Virus record (IMG/VR): IMGVR_UViG_3300027759_000046
Span: 62,001-126,000 of that record
Length of the DNA: 64,000 nt
Origin: a virus
Strand: one strand, 5' to 3'
Positions 1-8,644 of the stretch are shown piece by piece. A program made the translations under genes and the position numbers. The notes under the pieces are model-generated. The model was not told the origin of the DNA and did not search any database. It saw nothing but the letters and a program-made list of their open reading frames with translations. How positions within the stretch are numbered: the first letter of the stretch is position 1; the number at the start of each line of letters is the position of its first letter.

Positions 1-233
1 AACGTTGGATGCACGTGTGGTCCTCGTGGGCCCATTGGATCCAGGTCAATATCTTCTGATTCAATATCAGCAGATCCACCCATTCTTTTTATTTGAGCAA
101 GGCCTTCTTCCTGAGAGTTTACTGGAATCAAAGTGTTTTGACCAACTACATAGTAGCCGTCTTCGCGCTCTTCAATTCTCAATGGTCCAGACAGATCGAA
201 TTCCATGCCATCACTAAATTTAAGTTTTGACAT
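1..233 (-). CDS. Hypothetical protein, 5' part (runs off the left edge)
   Basis: Reading the minus strand from the ATG at 233 gives an open frame of 77 codons to the window edge, starting MSKLKFSDGMEFDL and containing a GYYVVGQNTLIPV stretch, then an acidic ESEDIDLD segment. The frame lies directly after the late gene ending at 245 and points the same way, so it probably belongs to the same late transcription unit. No family is recognised. The start is the only ATG after the upstream stop. Confidence 0.6.
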   Translation of the reverse strand, partial: MSKLKFSDGMEFDLSGPLRIEEREDGYYVVGQNTLIPVNSQEEGLAQIKRMGGSADIESEDIDLDPMGPRGPHVHPT

Positions 234-244
234 AGTTAACTGAT

Positions 245-604
245 TTATTTAGGCATCTTTGCCATAGCTGGATCAACTTTCTTGTTGATAGCTTTACCTT
301 TGATAACAAGCTTAGAGATCTTAGGATCAACTTCTTTCTTAGAAGCAGTTCCACGACCCTTAGGCATATCGGCCATTTCAGGTTTCACCATTTTATTAGA
401 AGCAGAACCACGACCCTTAGGCATATCAGCCATTTCAGGTTTTACAGTTTTACTGATTGCTCTACCTTTTCCAACAGGAAGTGCAGACATCTCATCATCA
501 ACTTGTTTTGTAATTCTTTTGCCTTTAGCTGGAGCGCCTTTAGCAAGATCTTGATTCGTTTTCTTTTCAAAAAGATACTCTTCGTAGCTTAAAACTGATT
601 TCAT
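245..604 (-). CDS. Basic repeat protein with capsid-targeting-like N terminus, probable internal head protein
   Basis: The 119-residue protein opens MKSVLSYEEYLFEKK, which resembles the T4 capsid-targeting tag (MKTYQEFIAEA in the T4 internal proteins), with LFE as a possible gp21-type cleavage site. From about residue 27 to the end it is five degenerate copies of a 19-20 residue lysine-rich unit of the form KGRxxSxKxVKPEMADMP. It is very basic and has no predicted fold. It follows the major capsid gene and has its own late promoter at 651-660. A role as a DNA-condensing or core protein in the head, like T4 gp67/gp68 or the internal proteins, is inferred. Confidence 0.7.
   Translation of the reverse strand: MKSVLSYEEYLFEKKTNQDLAKGAPAKGKRITKQVDDEMSALPVGKGRAISKTVKPEMADMPKGRGSASNKMVKPEMADMPKGRGTASKKEVDPKISKLVIKGKAINKKVDPAMAKMPK
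251..526 (-). repeat. In-gene tandem repeat, about 57-60 bp units
   Basis: Five units encode the 19-20 residue repeats. The two central units, near 351-405 and 411-465, are nearly identical at DNA level (ccacgacccttaggcatatc in both). The period is a multiple of three and the frame is kept, so this is a coding repeat. Confidence 0.75.
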
Positions 605-650
605 GTGAATTTTGTTTTTTTGTAATTTCTTTTTTGCTAATCCTAGCTAG

Positions 651-660
651 GTTATTTATT
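651..660 (-). promoter_or_regulatory. T4-type late promoter
   Basis: The minus strand reads AATAAATAAC about 47 bases before the ATG at 604 and directly after the capsid gene terminator. It is one of a series of such sites and differs from the T4 TATAAATA core at the first base. Confidence 0.65.
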
Positions 661-674
661 AGTGAAAGTCGGCT

Positions 675-708
675 AAAAAAGAAAAGGCTCCCTTTTGAGG
701 AGCCTTTT
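675..708 (-). terminator. Rho-independent terminator after the major capsid gene
   Basis: The minus strand has AAAAGGCTCC, a six-base loop, then GGAGCCTTTT and a TCTTTTTT run. It sits between the capsid gene stop and the next late promoter. Confidence 0.85.
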
Positions 709-730
709 ACTATGAATAATCTAGTTAAGA

Positions 731-2410
731 TTAAGCTGCGTATCCAGTTGAAGGAGCAACAGAACCAGTCAATACTCCTAGGCCAGTTACTTCCATAGTG
801 ATGTATTGTGTTTCTGGGTGCCATCCAGCTTCCGTGATAGCATAACGAGATTTCATACCAATTTTCGGAGAGAAAGTACCCTCTGCAATTGTTTGAAGAC
901 TCTCAGCCATGATATATGGAAGGAATTTAACACCTGGCTCTTCGTCAGCGCCTTTACGTCCGATGTGGATGCGGTTGTCGCTGAATTTCAAGTTAGGATC
1001 TACGTATACAGTTAAACCGTGTACTTTACCAGCTGGGTAAAGTTGACCAGGTCCTGAAGGAAGATCGTTATTGAATGGAGCAAAAGAGTAACCAGCAACG
1101 TCAGCAAGAGCTGAAGCTACACGGCCGTTAGTAACGATGTATGTACCAGCACCGAAACGACCTCTGTGATAAATCAAGTTAGCCATTTCAAGGATTTTAG
1201 TAACAACACGACGTTGTAGAGTTGAGATGTTTTCGAAACCTGAACCGATCGTAAGATCTAAGTTAACGATTCCAGCGCCTTCAACTGCTTCTAACGTAGT
1301 TTTATGAGTTTTACCTAAGTTAAATACTCTGTCAACTAATTTTTTGTTGATACCTTGTGCAAGTTCATTAACTGCTACGTTCTCTAACATAGAGATTACG
1401 TCGAAATTCCAAACTCGGTTAAGATCTTGGATTTGCTCAACAGTTGCAGAGATTGCTACTTGGTCTCCTTTTGCCTCAATGAATTTCGTAAACATACGAA
1501 GACCCATTTGACGGAATTTAGAAGCTTCAGCAACTTCACGAGTCATACCGTCGTAGTTAACTTGAGAACCAGTAGAACCTAAGAAAGGACCATCGAAATC
1601 AACGTCAGCTTCAGTTGTAGTTGAAGTGAAACCTGAAATGTGGTTTTCTAAAGCAGATACTAGAGCTGCAGTTTGAGTAGTCAAAGACTTAGTGTAAGCG
1701 TGAGAAGCACCATTAACTGTAATAGTTGTGAAAGTTTCACCGTTAGTTACGAAATCATTGATTGTCTTAGTCTCATCGCCAGTTGTGTTAACTACTTTAA
1801 ACATAGCTACTCCATCAATACGTGAGAATCCGATGAATGATAAGTTCAATACGTCTCCACCACCTAAATCGATCTTAGAAGTATCACCAGCTACGAAAGA
1901 AGCTAGAGTACCTGTAGAAAGAGTAGTAGTTTTAACGAAACCGTTGATTTTGATTACGAAAGGCTCGTATTGTTTGTCAACGTTACCACCTTGGTATACG
2001 TAATCCAAATAAGGTAAGAAACCTACTGGAGAATCCATAGGAACTACACCAACTAGATCGAAACCTACAGTTTTAGCAGCTACTTGAATAGCGATAGGTA
2101 ACAAGCTTGGGAATTTATCACCAGAACCAGCTACGTTATAGCTATTTTTTGCACCATTTGTGAATGGAGTCATTGAAGAAGTTGGAGCAGAGATTGCACC
2201 CATTGCAGATACTGAACCTGGTTGTTGTAAGAACAAACCTGGAGCAGTGCTCTCGTTTAATGAACCTGCGTTATCAAAGATTGCGTGGTTGTGAGCGTAA
2301 TCTACCAACCAAGGGCGAGATTGTACGTTTGCACCATAACCTTCTAATACTGGGGTCCAAGTTTCCGTAACTGAAGCGTCATTCAGTCTTTTGAAAATTT
2401 TTGTTGCCAT
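731..2410 (-). CDS. 23: Major capsid protein, T4 gp23-like
   Basis: This 559-residue protein forms the capsid shell. It is close in size to T4 gp23 (521 residues) and shares family landmarks: PVLEGYG near residue 20, FDLVGVVPMDSPVG, a helical MGLRMFTKFIEAKGDQVA segment, and the C-terminal GVKFLPYIMAES...IGMKSRYAITEAGWHP region matching gp23 APYV...MGFKTRYGI. The N terminus contains SLNES at 50-54, a plausible prohead protease site (cleavage after E53), as gp23 is cut after E65 in T4. It lies right behind the protease-scaffold gene, the T4 order 21-22-23. A perfect late promoter core at 2551-2558 inside the scaffold gene can drive it, and a strong terminator follows it. Confidence 0.95.
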   Translation of the reverse strand: MATKIFKRLNDASVTETWTPVLEGYGANVQSRPWLVDYAHNHAIFDNAGSLNESTAPGLFLQQPGSVSAMGAISAPTSSMTPFTNGAKNSYNVAGSGDKFPSLLPIAIQVAAKTVGFDLVGVVPMDSPVGFLPYLDYVYQGGNVDKQYEPFVIKINGFVKTTTLSTGTLASFVAGDTSKIDLGGGDVLNLSFIGFSRIDGVAMFKVVNTTGDETKTINDFVTNGETFTTITVNGASHAYTKSLTTQTAALVSALENHISGFTSTTTEADVDFDGPFLGSTGSQVNYDGMTREVAEASKFRQMGLRMFTKFIEAKGDQVAISATVEQIQDLNRVWNFDVISMLENVAVNELAQGINKKLVDRVFNLGKTHKTTLEAVEGAGIVNLDLTIGSGFENISTLQRRVVTKILEMANLIYHRGRFGAGTYIVTNGRVASALADVAGYSFAPFNNDLPSGPGQLYPAGKVHGLTVYVDPNLKFSDNRIHIGRKGADEEPGVKFLPYIMAESLQTIAEGTFSPKIGMKSRYAITEAGWHPETQYITMEVTGLGVLTGSVAPSTGYAA

Positions 2411-2428
2411 TTTATTAAAAATGTTTTT

Positions 2429-3706
2429 TTAGTTTTGTGCTCTTCTTTTGAGAGCGTCTAGATAGCTATTTGAATAACCTCTTAGACTTTCGTTTACTTG
2501 TACTAACGATATGTAGCCCTCTTTACCTTGGCTTTCGTTAATTGTTTGATTATTTATATTATTTGCTTGCGCAATTCTTTCATTTACTGTTCTAAGATCG
2601 CGAGAATCCCAGAATGCTTTAGCTTGATAAGGAGTGTTGATCACTTGAGTAGAAGCTTGAGCAGCCATCCAATTACGTTCAGCATCATTCATACTTTCAA
2701 ATACTGTTTTGTATTTTTCTGGCATGAAACGAACGTAAGCTGGAGTGTTTTCCGTTTGTTTATTCATTACTGATTCCATGATATTGATAACTTCACCTTC
2801 AGTAAAGAAGATAGCGCCTCTCATAGTTTCAACGATTGCTGTTTTAGTATCAGCATCCAAAGCATAGAATTTTTGCTTGTTAGATTCACTAAGAAGTTTC
2901 AAGAAAGGATATTTGTTTTCAAGAACTGCATTCGCTGAATTAGATTTGATATGAGATAAGATACCGTCAACTGCGTTAGCTAATTCATCAACTCCTGAAG
3001 CATCTGTAACTTCGTAGCTTGCACTTTCGTTAAGTTTCTTAACGTCAGATAACAATCTGCGAGCTTTGATATTTGTGTTTGGAGTAATCTTTTCATTCAT
3101 TGTTTCAGCGATGTACTCAGAATAAGCAATTCCTTTCTGTACGTTTTCGCCAAGATACTCAGAATATTTGATTGCTGCATCTAGGTTTTCAGCTAAGTAG
3201 TTTGCAAATTTAATACCTTTTTCAGCATTCTCTGCAACGTATTCAGCGTATTGAATTCCTTTGTCAACGTTCTGAGCTAAGTAGTTTGAGTAAGCAATAT
3301 TCTTCTCAACGTTTTCAGCAACATACTCGCCGTAATTGATAGATTGGTTAACTTTCTCTCCTAGATAATCAGAGTATTGAATGTTTTTCTCAACTTTTTC
3401 TGCTAAGTAATCACCGTAATCGATAACGTTGTTAACTTTTTCTGCAACATGCTCAGTATATCCAATACCTTTATTTAGCATGGTTGAAAGGTAGTTTGAA
3501 TACTCAACCATTTTTTCCATTTCACTTGCTAAGTAATTTACATACTCAACTAGTTTTCCAGTTTCTGGTGATTCATTGCTATTTTCATTAAGAGAGCGAA
3601 TTCCAGCGTTGTTTTTCGAAAGGTTTTCTTGAAGAGCATCGAATTTCTTCTTAACCAATTGCGAATACTGGTTCATTTCTTCTCTTGATACAAAGTCATT
3701 AGCCAT
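2429..3706 (-). CDS. 22: Nested scaffold (core) protein from an internal start, T4 gp22-like
   Basis: The internal ATG at 3706 is residue 236 of the long frame and starts MANDFVSREEMNQ, giving a 425-residue protein that is almost all scaffold. It is preceded by an A-rich leader and, 38 bases upstream, by its own late promoter AATAAATAA at 3744-3752. Scaffold is needed in large excess over protease, and phage lambda solves this with the same arrangement (C/Nu3). The nested product is inferred from the start, the promoter and the domain border; it is not proved by sequence. Confidence 0.6.
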   Translation of the reverse strand: MANDFVSREEMNQYSQLVKKKFDALQENLSKNNAGIRSLNENSNESPETGKLVEYVNYLASEMEKMVEYSNYLSTMLNKGIGYTEHVAEKVNNVIDYGDYLAEKVEKNIQYSDYLGEKVNQSINYGEYVAENVEKNIAYSNYLAQNVDKGIQYAEYVAENAEKGIKFANYLAENLDAAIKYSEYLGENVQKGIAYSEYIAETMNEKITPNTNIKARRLLSDVKKLNESASYEVTDASGVDELANAVDGILSHIKSNSANAVLENKYPFLKLLSESNKQKFYALDADTKTAIVETMRGAIFFTEGEVINIMESVMNKQTENTPAYVRFMPEKYKTVFESMNDAERNWMAAQASTQVINTPYQAKAFWDSRDLRTVNERIAQANNINNQTINESQGKEGYISLVQVNESLRGYSNSYLDALKRRAQN

Positions 3707-4411
3707 TTGCTTATTATTATTTTGTTGTTTAGTGATTTCAGAATTATTTATTCTATAGATCTTTACAGAATCTTCAAATGAGAAGCTTTCTGATATATCT
3801 GTTAACTTATTTGTGATGGAAGTTGTCTTAATGCCGTCCAAAGACTCAAAAAGTACAGAAAAATTGTCCCTTAAGCTCTCAGAAACCTGAGTTAGGGAAG
3901 CTTGTGAGAATCCTGGTTCAGCAACGATATCGTAAGTAAAGATTTTTTGAATCTTAACGACTCCGCTCTCGTTTACGTTACCTGCTGCTCTTGATGAAGT
4001 TGAGATTGTACAACCTGACTCAACTAGAGTCTTTGCAATACGACCACATGGAGTATCAAGAACTTTAAGTTTAATACGAACAGTATTTGAAGGTTCGTCA
4101 TAAGTAAGAGCTTCAACCACGTGAGAAACGTTCTTTAGGGAAACGTCAAAACTTTGTGGATGGTCTAACTCTCCGAATAACTGACCCTTTTGGATCTTCT
4201 CATTTAGATATGAAAGATGAGGCAAGTACTCTTGCTTCTCATAGATACGATTGTTCTCGTTCTTTTGTCCAAAGACTGCACAAATACCCTCAAGGATAAT
4301 TGAGCCATCGTTTGATTTTGAAACGTTCAACGCTTCGTTAACTCGCTCGATGATGAATAATTGACTATCATCGAAGCCAGTCTTTAGTAAGTTTGTTTTA
4401 GCGCTAGTCAA
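2429..4411 (-). CDS. 21: Prohead protease fused to scaffold, T4 gp21-gp22 type
   Basis: Residues 1 to about 215 look like the gp21/herpesvirus-type prohead protease. They include ELDHP, with the likely catalytic histidine, and CTISTSSRAAGNV, where the serine motif is expected (T4 has a similar SSRGLG motif). The remaining 425 residues are a helical scaffold with eleven 14-residue repeats at 288-441. In T4 protease and scaffold are separate genes of 212 and 269 residues. The frame is rich in [LIV]NE motifs that the protease could cut during maturation. A late promoter with exact core lies at 4432-4439. An internal start at 3706 probably makes scaffold alone. Confidence 0.88.
   Translation of the reverse strand: MTSAKTNLLKTGFDDSQLFIIERVNEALNVSKSNDGSIILEGICAVFGQKNENNRIYEKQEYLPHLSYLNEKIQKGQLFGELDHPQSFDVSLKNVSHVVEALTYDEPSNTVRIKLKVLDTPCGRIAKTLVESGCTISTSSRAAGNVNESGVVKIQKIFTYDIVAEPGFSQASLTQVSESLRDNFSVLFESLDGIKTTSITNKLTDISESFSFEDSVKIYRINNSEITKQQNNNKQMANDFVSREEMNQYSQLVKKKFDALQENLSKNNAGIRSLNENSNESPETGKLVEYVNYLASEMEKMVEYSNYLSTMLNKGIGYTEHVAEKVNNVIDYGDYLAEKVEKNIQYSDYLGEKVNQSINYGEYVAENVEKNIAYSNYLAQNVDKGIQYAEYVAENAEKGIKFANYLAENLDAAIKYSEYLGENVQKGIAYSEYIAETMNEKITPNTNIKARRLLSDVKKLNESASYEVTDASGVDELANAVDGILSHIKSNSANAVLENKYPFLKLLSESNKQKFYALDADTKTAIVETMRGAIFFTEGEVINIMESVMNKQTENTPAYVRFMPEKYKTVFESMNDAERNWMAAQASTQVINTPYQAKAFWDSRDLRTVNERIAQANNINNQTINESQGKEGYISLVQVNESLRGYSNSYLDALKRRAQN
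2551..2558 (-). promoter_or_regulatory. Late promoter for the major capsid gene, inside the scaffold gene
   Basis: The minus strand reads AATATAAATAATC, containing an exact TATAAATA. It is about 140 bases before the capsid ATG at 2410, within the 3' end of the scaffold reading frame, and would allow extra capsid transcription. Confidence 0.7.
3089..3550 (-). repeat. Eleven tandem 42 bp (14-residue) coding repeats in the scaffold
   Basis: Each unit follows IxYxxYLAExVxKx, for example IQYSDYLGEKVNQS and INYGEYVAENVEKN, with no spacer over 154 residues. Fourteen residues equal two heptads, which fits a long coiled coil or stacked helical rod in the scaffold core. Confidence 0.85.
3744..3752 (-). 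promoter_or_regulatory. Late promoter for nested scaffold
   Basis: The minus strand reads AGAATAAATAATTC inside the protease part of the frame, 38 bases before the internal ATG at 3706. Confidence 0.6.
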
Positions 4412-4431
4412 CTTGTATAAGACTTTTTTGT

Positions 4432-4439
4432 TATTTATA
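4432..4439 (-). promoter_or_regulatory. Late promoter for protease-scaffold
   Basis: The minus strand reads ATATAAATAAC with an exact TATAAATA core, 20 bases before the ATG at 4411. A short 5' leader would result. Confidence 0.8.
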
Positions 4440-4477
4440 TAGCGACCTATCGGTTAAAATAGACAGCTATACTAACA

Positions 4478-5356
4478 TTATTTATCAAAGCCTTTCAGTA
4501 ATTCTTTAAGCGTAGTTAACTCTTCTTCAGATAATTTAGATAGATCAGGTTTATTTACCTTGATCTCAAATATAAAAGAGCCGTTTGTCCCAGCTGGCGT
4601 AAATAATCCATGGTCAGGAATTCTAACTCTAATATCTGATAAACTATTTACAGTTAGTGATTTTATGCGATATTTTTTACCCAGGGGATTTTCCAAGATA
4701 ATTTCGTCTGAAAATAAGACATCTCTGAGCTCAACATTAGTTGTCTGAACAATATCAAAGTCTTTAAGTTGCAGCCCCTGTAGATCTATAATTATTCTAA
4801 CTATTAGATCCCCAGATACGCTATTTTGCCTAGCCTTTCCAAAAAAGTCAGACCGTTCAAAGACCTGGCTAGAACCGGCTCCCTTAATTCTAAGAATAAC
4901 TGCATCAACTGATCCGCCAATCTTTGTGATAGGGTATGCAGTCTTACTCAAGTTAACCTTTATCTTATAAGACTTATTATCAAATGATGATTTATCAAGG
5001 CCAGATTTTGAAATTTGATATTCTACTGTGAATTCAACGCCTGCCATTAGTTCGCTTAGCGAAAACTTACGGTCCCTTACGATATTTAGATGAGACGGAT
5101 CAAATCCATTAAAAGAAAAGTCATGAAATGTTGTGAAATATTCGTTAACTGATCCGCCATTTAACGTCCGATCATAGTCGGCTCTTTTATTTGAATCTCC
5201 GAGTGTTTCGTAAGCTTCAACTATTTTCTTAAAGTGCTCTTCTCCTTCCGGGTTTCGGTCGGGGTGATACTGTTTAGTAAGTTTGCGGTACGCCTTTTTA
5301 ATTTCATCAGAATCAGCATTCTCTTGAATCTCAAGGACTTCATAATAATTTTTCAA
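4478..5356 (-). CDS. DnaJ-like co-chaperone (CbpA type)
   Basis: The 292-residue protein starts with a J domain (residues 1 to about 65) carrying the HPD motif in [15 protein letters not shown], which stimulates Hsp70 ATPase. There is no zinc-finger region. The rest matches the two beta-sandwich client-binding domains of type II J proteins, ending in a short helical tail. It would recruit host DnaK, probably for folding or assembly of head and tail proteins. It lies just upstream of the protease-scaffold gene and has the same direction. Its terminal GATAAATAA resembles the late promoter core. Confidence 0.88.
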   Translation of the reverse strand: MKNYYEVLEIQENADSDEIKKAYRKLTKQYHPDRNPEGEEHFKKIVEAYETLGDSNKRADYDRTLNGGSVNEYFTTFHDFSFNGFDPSHLNIVRDRKFSLSELMAGVEFTVEYQISKSGLDKSSFDNKSYKIKVNLSKTAYPITKIGGSVDAVILRIKGAGSSQVFERSDFFGKARQNSVSGDLIVRIIIDLQGLQLKDFDIVQTTNVELRDVLFSDEIILENPLGKKYRIKSLTVNSLSDIRVRIPDHGLFTPAGTNGSFIFEIKVNKPDLSKLSEEELTTLKELLKGFDK

Positions 5357-5371
5357 AATAGATAAATCTGA

Positions 5372-5397
5372 AATAGTATTTCTAGTATAATACTATT
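5372..5397. promoter_or_regulatory. Palindromic promoter or operator region between divergent genes
   Basis: Inverted repeats AATAGTAT and ATACTATT flank a perfect 13-base palindrome TAGTATAATACTA (5383-5395) in the 87-base space between the DnaJ-like gene and the glycosyltransferase. It contains a TATAAT. Related AGTATA[AT]TA strings lie before other non-structural genes, so it may be an early or middle promoter or a binding site. Confidence 0.4.
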
Positions 5398-5443
5398 AAG
5401 TAGATAATGGTTTACCTTAACCTCTGCTAAAAAAATCCGCCAT

Positions 5444-7234
5444 GTGAAACCAGCCATATTTACCTATTACAACAAAGCCGTCGAGTCAGTATTCTTTGAC
5501 AATATTGAATCCTTGATTAGAAATTCAGAACCGAATGCCTATTCAAAAATTATTATCTGTACAGAAGAAGAATTACCAAAGGCAATAATCTCTAAACTTA
5601 GGAGAGTTATGCCAATTGTAAGAACTTATCCAAATAGCCTATCTCAAAATTTATTAGATTTAGCGAAAGGCCCAATGTTTGTAAATCCTCTACTCTTGAG
5701 CGCATTTTCGCAATACGATCAAACTCTTACAGTATTTGATTCTTCAATATACGTAACCTCTGCTGTAACAAATTCAAATTTTCAAAACTGGTTCTATCAA
5801 TCACATCATGGCAAGATAAGTCATCAACTGTTTAAGATAACGCCGACTATCCAATTGTATCAGAGTGCGCGTGCATTTATGAGCTCAATGAAGCCAAGCG
5901 ATCCAGACAGCCTAAACGTATTTAGTTACTTTATTATAAACTGTCAATTACTGGCAACCAAGCATATTGTACCAGAAAAGTTAATTTTTTCAAATCCAAA
6001 ACCGGAAGATGTAATTAAATTGAATAGGCTCGTTGCAATTTCAACAATAAATCCAGTAGCCTCTCCGGAAAGGATTCGCGAAATCATAAAGACCCGTGCG
6101 GACCTATTGAGTTCACAAAAGCCTAGGCTTCTCTCAGCAATAATTTCAAAATTTTATAACTACATTGATCAACTGTCTTCGCCTGACGAGTTTGAAGATG
6201 ATGGCAAAACTTACATGCCTAGCACGCTAATCGTTGAAGTTCCGACAAATGATCCAACTTCTGCTGGCATTTCTCGAATGTTAAGGCTTGCAGTTGAACT
6301 ACCTCATTCAAATACAACAGCAGGCGGAATAACTGAGACTCTAAAACTTGCAAAGAAAATTCCAACTTCACCTCTAATCAGATTTCAAAGAATTACTGGA
6401 AGTTATCCTATCGACCTTGACCTACACTGGACAGTCGGTCTGCCGGATAACACTTTTCCAGAATGTGATGCCTGCATAACATATTCAGATAATCCATACC
6501 TAAATCAGCTAGTTAGTTTACCTCAAGTTGATAAAGTTATTCTGTACATGTTATCATACGGCATGGCAATCGATCGAGAACGCGCAAACGTTTTAAATCC
6601 AGACGTAATAGTCACATGTTCAACCAAAAAACTTGAAGAAGCAATTGCAAAAGAAGGAGTAAAAGTTCATAGAATCGGATTTGGTTTAGATATGGATCAC
6701 ATGTATGTCGACCCAAAAATTAAACGCAATAAGTATTTAGCTCTACTCTATCACCCATCATTGGCTAAACGATATGATTTAGGTGTAAAAATTGCAAACG
6801 CACTCTATTCAAACGGAACGATTGATGGAGTAATAACAGTCGGTTCATCAGTTAATTACGACATGCACAAGCATCCAATTGGACTCGTTAAACATTATCC
6901 GAATGCAAAACCAGCAGAGGTTAGAGCAGTTTTTAATCAAACTCAATGTTTTTTAATGCCATCAATTACTGAGGGTCTAAATCTTACACCAATTGAATCT
7001 ACTCTATGTGGATGCCCAGCAATTATTTGTGACGGCGCAATCAATGAAATATTTTATGAATCTCAAAACTGTAAAATTGCAAGAATTGATAATGAATCAC
7101 AAATGATTAATTTAGCAACTGATATTATTCAAAATTTCGATTTGTACTCTGAAAAATTCATGACCGATATGCAGGCAAGAGTTGCTGAAAATACTTGGGA
7201 AAATGTTGTTAAAAAATTAAATGAACTAATATAA
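5444..7234 (+). CDS. Glycosyltransferase, GT-B fold (group 1/GT4-like)
   Basis: The C-terminal half of this 596-residue protein has the GT-B signature: FLMPSITEGLNLTPIES has the EX7E motif (E510, E518) that binds the sugar nucleotide, followed by LCGCPAIICDG. The N-terminal half is a less conserved acceptor-side domain. The start is GTG at 5444 in catGTGAAACCAGCC; the overlapping ATG at 5442 meets a stop at once. It heads a plus-strand cassette of five genes with tight joints (the next ATG overlaps the stop as TAATG). The acceptor is unknown; host surface sugar, virion protein and modified DNA are all possible. Confidence 0.82.
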   Translation: MKPAIFTYYNKAVESVFFDNIESLIRNSEPNAYSKIIICTEEELPKAIISKLRRVMPIVRTYPNSLSQNLLDLAKGPMFVNPLLLSAFSQYDQTLTVFDSSIYVTSAVTNSNFQNWFYQSHHGKISHQLFKITPTIQLYQSARAFMSSMKPSDPDSLNVFSYFIINCQLLATKHIVPEKLIFSNPKPEDVIKLNRLVAISTINPVASPERIREIIKTRADLLSSQKPRLLSAIISKFYNYIDQLSSPDEFEDDGKTYMPSTLIVEVPTNDPTSAGISRMLRLAVELPHSNTTAGGITETLKLAKKIPTSPLIRFQRITGSYPIDLDLHWTVGLPDNTFPECDACITYSDNPYLNQLVSLPQVDKVILYMLSYGMAIDRERANVLNPDVIVTCSTKKLEEAIAKEGVKVHRIGFGLDMDHMYVDPKIKRNKYLALLYHPSLAKRYDLGVKIANALYSNGTIDGVITVGSSVNYDMHKHPIGLVKHYPNAKPAEVRAVFNQTQCFLMPSITEGLNLTPIESTLCGCPAIICDGAINEIFYESQNCKIARIDNESQMINLATDIIQNFDLYSEKFMTDMQARVAENTWENVVKKLNELI

Positions 7235-7989
7235 TGACCAACGTAATAATTATCCCAGTTCACAATCAAGTATTTCACCTAAAGGCTTGTATTGAAAGTA
7301 TTAAGAAACATACAAAGAATTATTCTCTAATAATAGTCGACGACGGCTCAACTGATTATGAGACGGTTAAATGGATCGATGATTTACCTGATAAGATATT
7401 GATTCGTCATACTAAAGCAATGGGATTCTCTAAAGCATGTAATGACGGAATCGACTATGCTATAAAATATCTAGACTTTAACATTTTATGTTTGCTAAAT
7501 AGCGATACCGTAATTGTTACGCCAGACTGGTTAGATAAAATGGAGACAGAATTCAGTAAATTTGATAAGCCTGGGGTTGCAAGTGTTGTTAGCGATAATG
7601 CAACAACTCAAACAATACACAATCCTGCGAAATATTTAACTCAAATCGATACTAAACCGACCTTTAAGTCCCAACTAATTCATGGATTCTGTTATTTCAT
7701 GAGCCGCGAAGTCATCTTAACTCTCGGCAGATTTGATGGAGACCTATTTCCACATTACGGCAGTGAAGACGATTATTCGTTAAAATGTATAAGAAACGGG
7801 TTCACAAATTTCGTAGTCGGCAGCATCTTTATTAAACACAATGCTTCGACTAGCTATTCAGCGGAACGCCGAGAAGCCTTAATTGCAAAAAGCGTGCCGG
7901 CTCTATTAACCAGATGGACTCGGCAGTACGTTAGCGAATGCATAAACAGAAGTCTTCACATTCAAAAAATGCTAAACGAAAATGTATGA
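7234..7989 (+). CDS. Glycosyltransferase family 2
   Basis: The 251 residues form a GT-A domain: VIIIPVHNQ at the N terminus, IIVDDGSTD near residue 35, LLNSDTVIV as the metal-binding DxD-type site near 90, and GSEDDYSLKCIRNG as the catalytic ED region near 180. This is a complete GT2 enzyme without membrane segments. It starts within the stop of the preceding gene and overlaps the next by 8 bases, so the cassette is translationally coupled. Confidence 0.88.
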   Translation: MTNVIIIPVHNQVFHLKACIESIKKHTKNYSLIIVDDGSTDYETVKWIDDLPDKILIRHTKAMGFSKACNDGIDYAIKYLDFNILCLLNSDTVIVTPDWLDKMETEFSKFDKPGVASVVSDNATTQTIHNPAKYLTQIDTKPTFKSQLIHGFCYFMSREVILTLGRFDGDLFPHYGSEDDYSLKCIRNGFTNFVVGSIFIKHNASTSYSAERREALIAKSVPALLTRWTRQYVSECINRSLHIQKMLNENV

Positions 7990-8635
7990 TATAAATCACA
8001 TATCCATGCAAGAATGGGCAGACCTAGTTAAAGAATATGCCAACTTTGAACCTCAATCAATCATGGATATTGGGGCAATGGATGGAGCGGATACTGAAAC
8101 TCTAGAATCAAATTTTAAAACAGGTAACGTTTACATAATTGAACCTCACCCAGTTCTCTATTCACGAATTTGCAAAAATCGGCCAGAGTTCAAGAGCTTT
8201 AATTTTGCAGCGTCCAACCAAACCTCTGAACTCGAATTCAATACTATCAATATTGAAAATTCAAACTTGGGGATCTCTTCATTATATGAAAGAGTTGACG
8301 ATTTAAGTTGGGCCTTGCCTAGTCAATTTGACAAGACCTCAGTAAAGTCAATGCGAATGGACGAATTTATGGAGTCTCAACAGATTGATACAATTGATCT
8401 ACTTAAAATAGATGTTGAAGGACACAGCTTTGAAGTATTAAAAGGATTTGGCGAACGTCTTAAATCAATCAAATGTATTCACATAGAAAATGAACATACT
8501 GAGGTCTGGAAAAATCAAAAACTATATCCAGAAGTAGAACCTATTCTGGTAAATAATGGATTCGTAATGCTCTCAATTAAAGTCGGATGGCCTCAAACTG
8601 ACTCAATCTGGATTCAAAAAAACTGTTTAAAATAA
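7982..8635 (+). CDS. FkbM-family SAM-dependent methyltransferase
   Basis: The 217-residue protein has a class I methyltransferase fold: SIMDIGAMDGADTE for the SAM loop, YIIEPHP after strand 2 and the FkbM hallmark LLKIDVEGHSFEVLKG near residue 140. FkbM enzymes usually O-methylate sugars or polyketides, which fits the glycosyltransferases on either side. A second FkbM-like gene lies at 40461-41315. Confidence 0.85.
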   Translation: MYDINHISMQEWADLVKEYANFEPQSIMDIGAMDGADTETLESNFKTGNVYIIEPHPVLYSRICKNRPEFKSFNFAASNQTSELEFNTINIENSNLGISSLYERVDDLSWALPSQFDKTSVKSMRMDEFMESQQIDTIDLLKIDVEGHSFEVLKGFGERLKSIKCIHIENEHTEVWKNQKLYPEVEPILVNNGFVMLSIKVGWPQTDSIWIQKNCLK

Positions 8636-8644
8636 TAATTTAAT

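Noticed and set aside
251-526. Short regular DNA repeats that might be a CRISPR array
   Set aside because: The units are in frame, encode a lysine-rich repeat protein and have no distinct spacers.
3089-3550. Repeated 42-base DNA units as an origin or iteron array
   Set aside because: Units diverge at third positions while the protein pattern is kept, so selection is on the protein.
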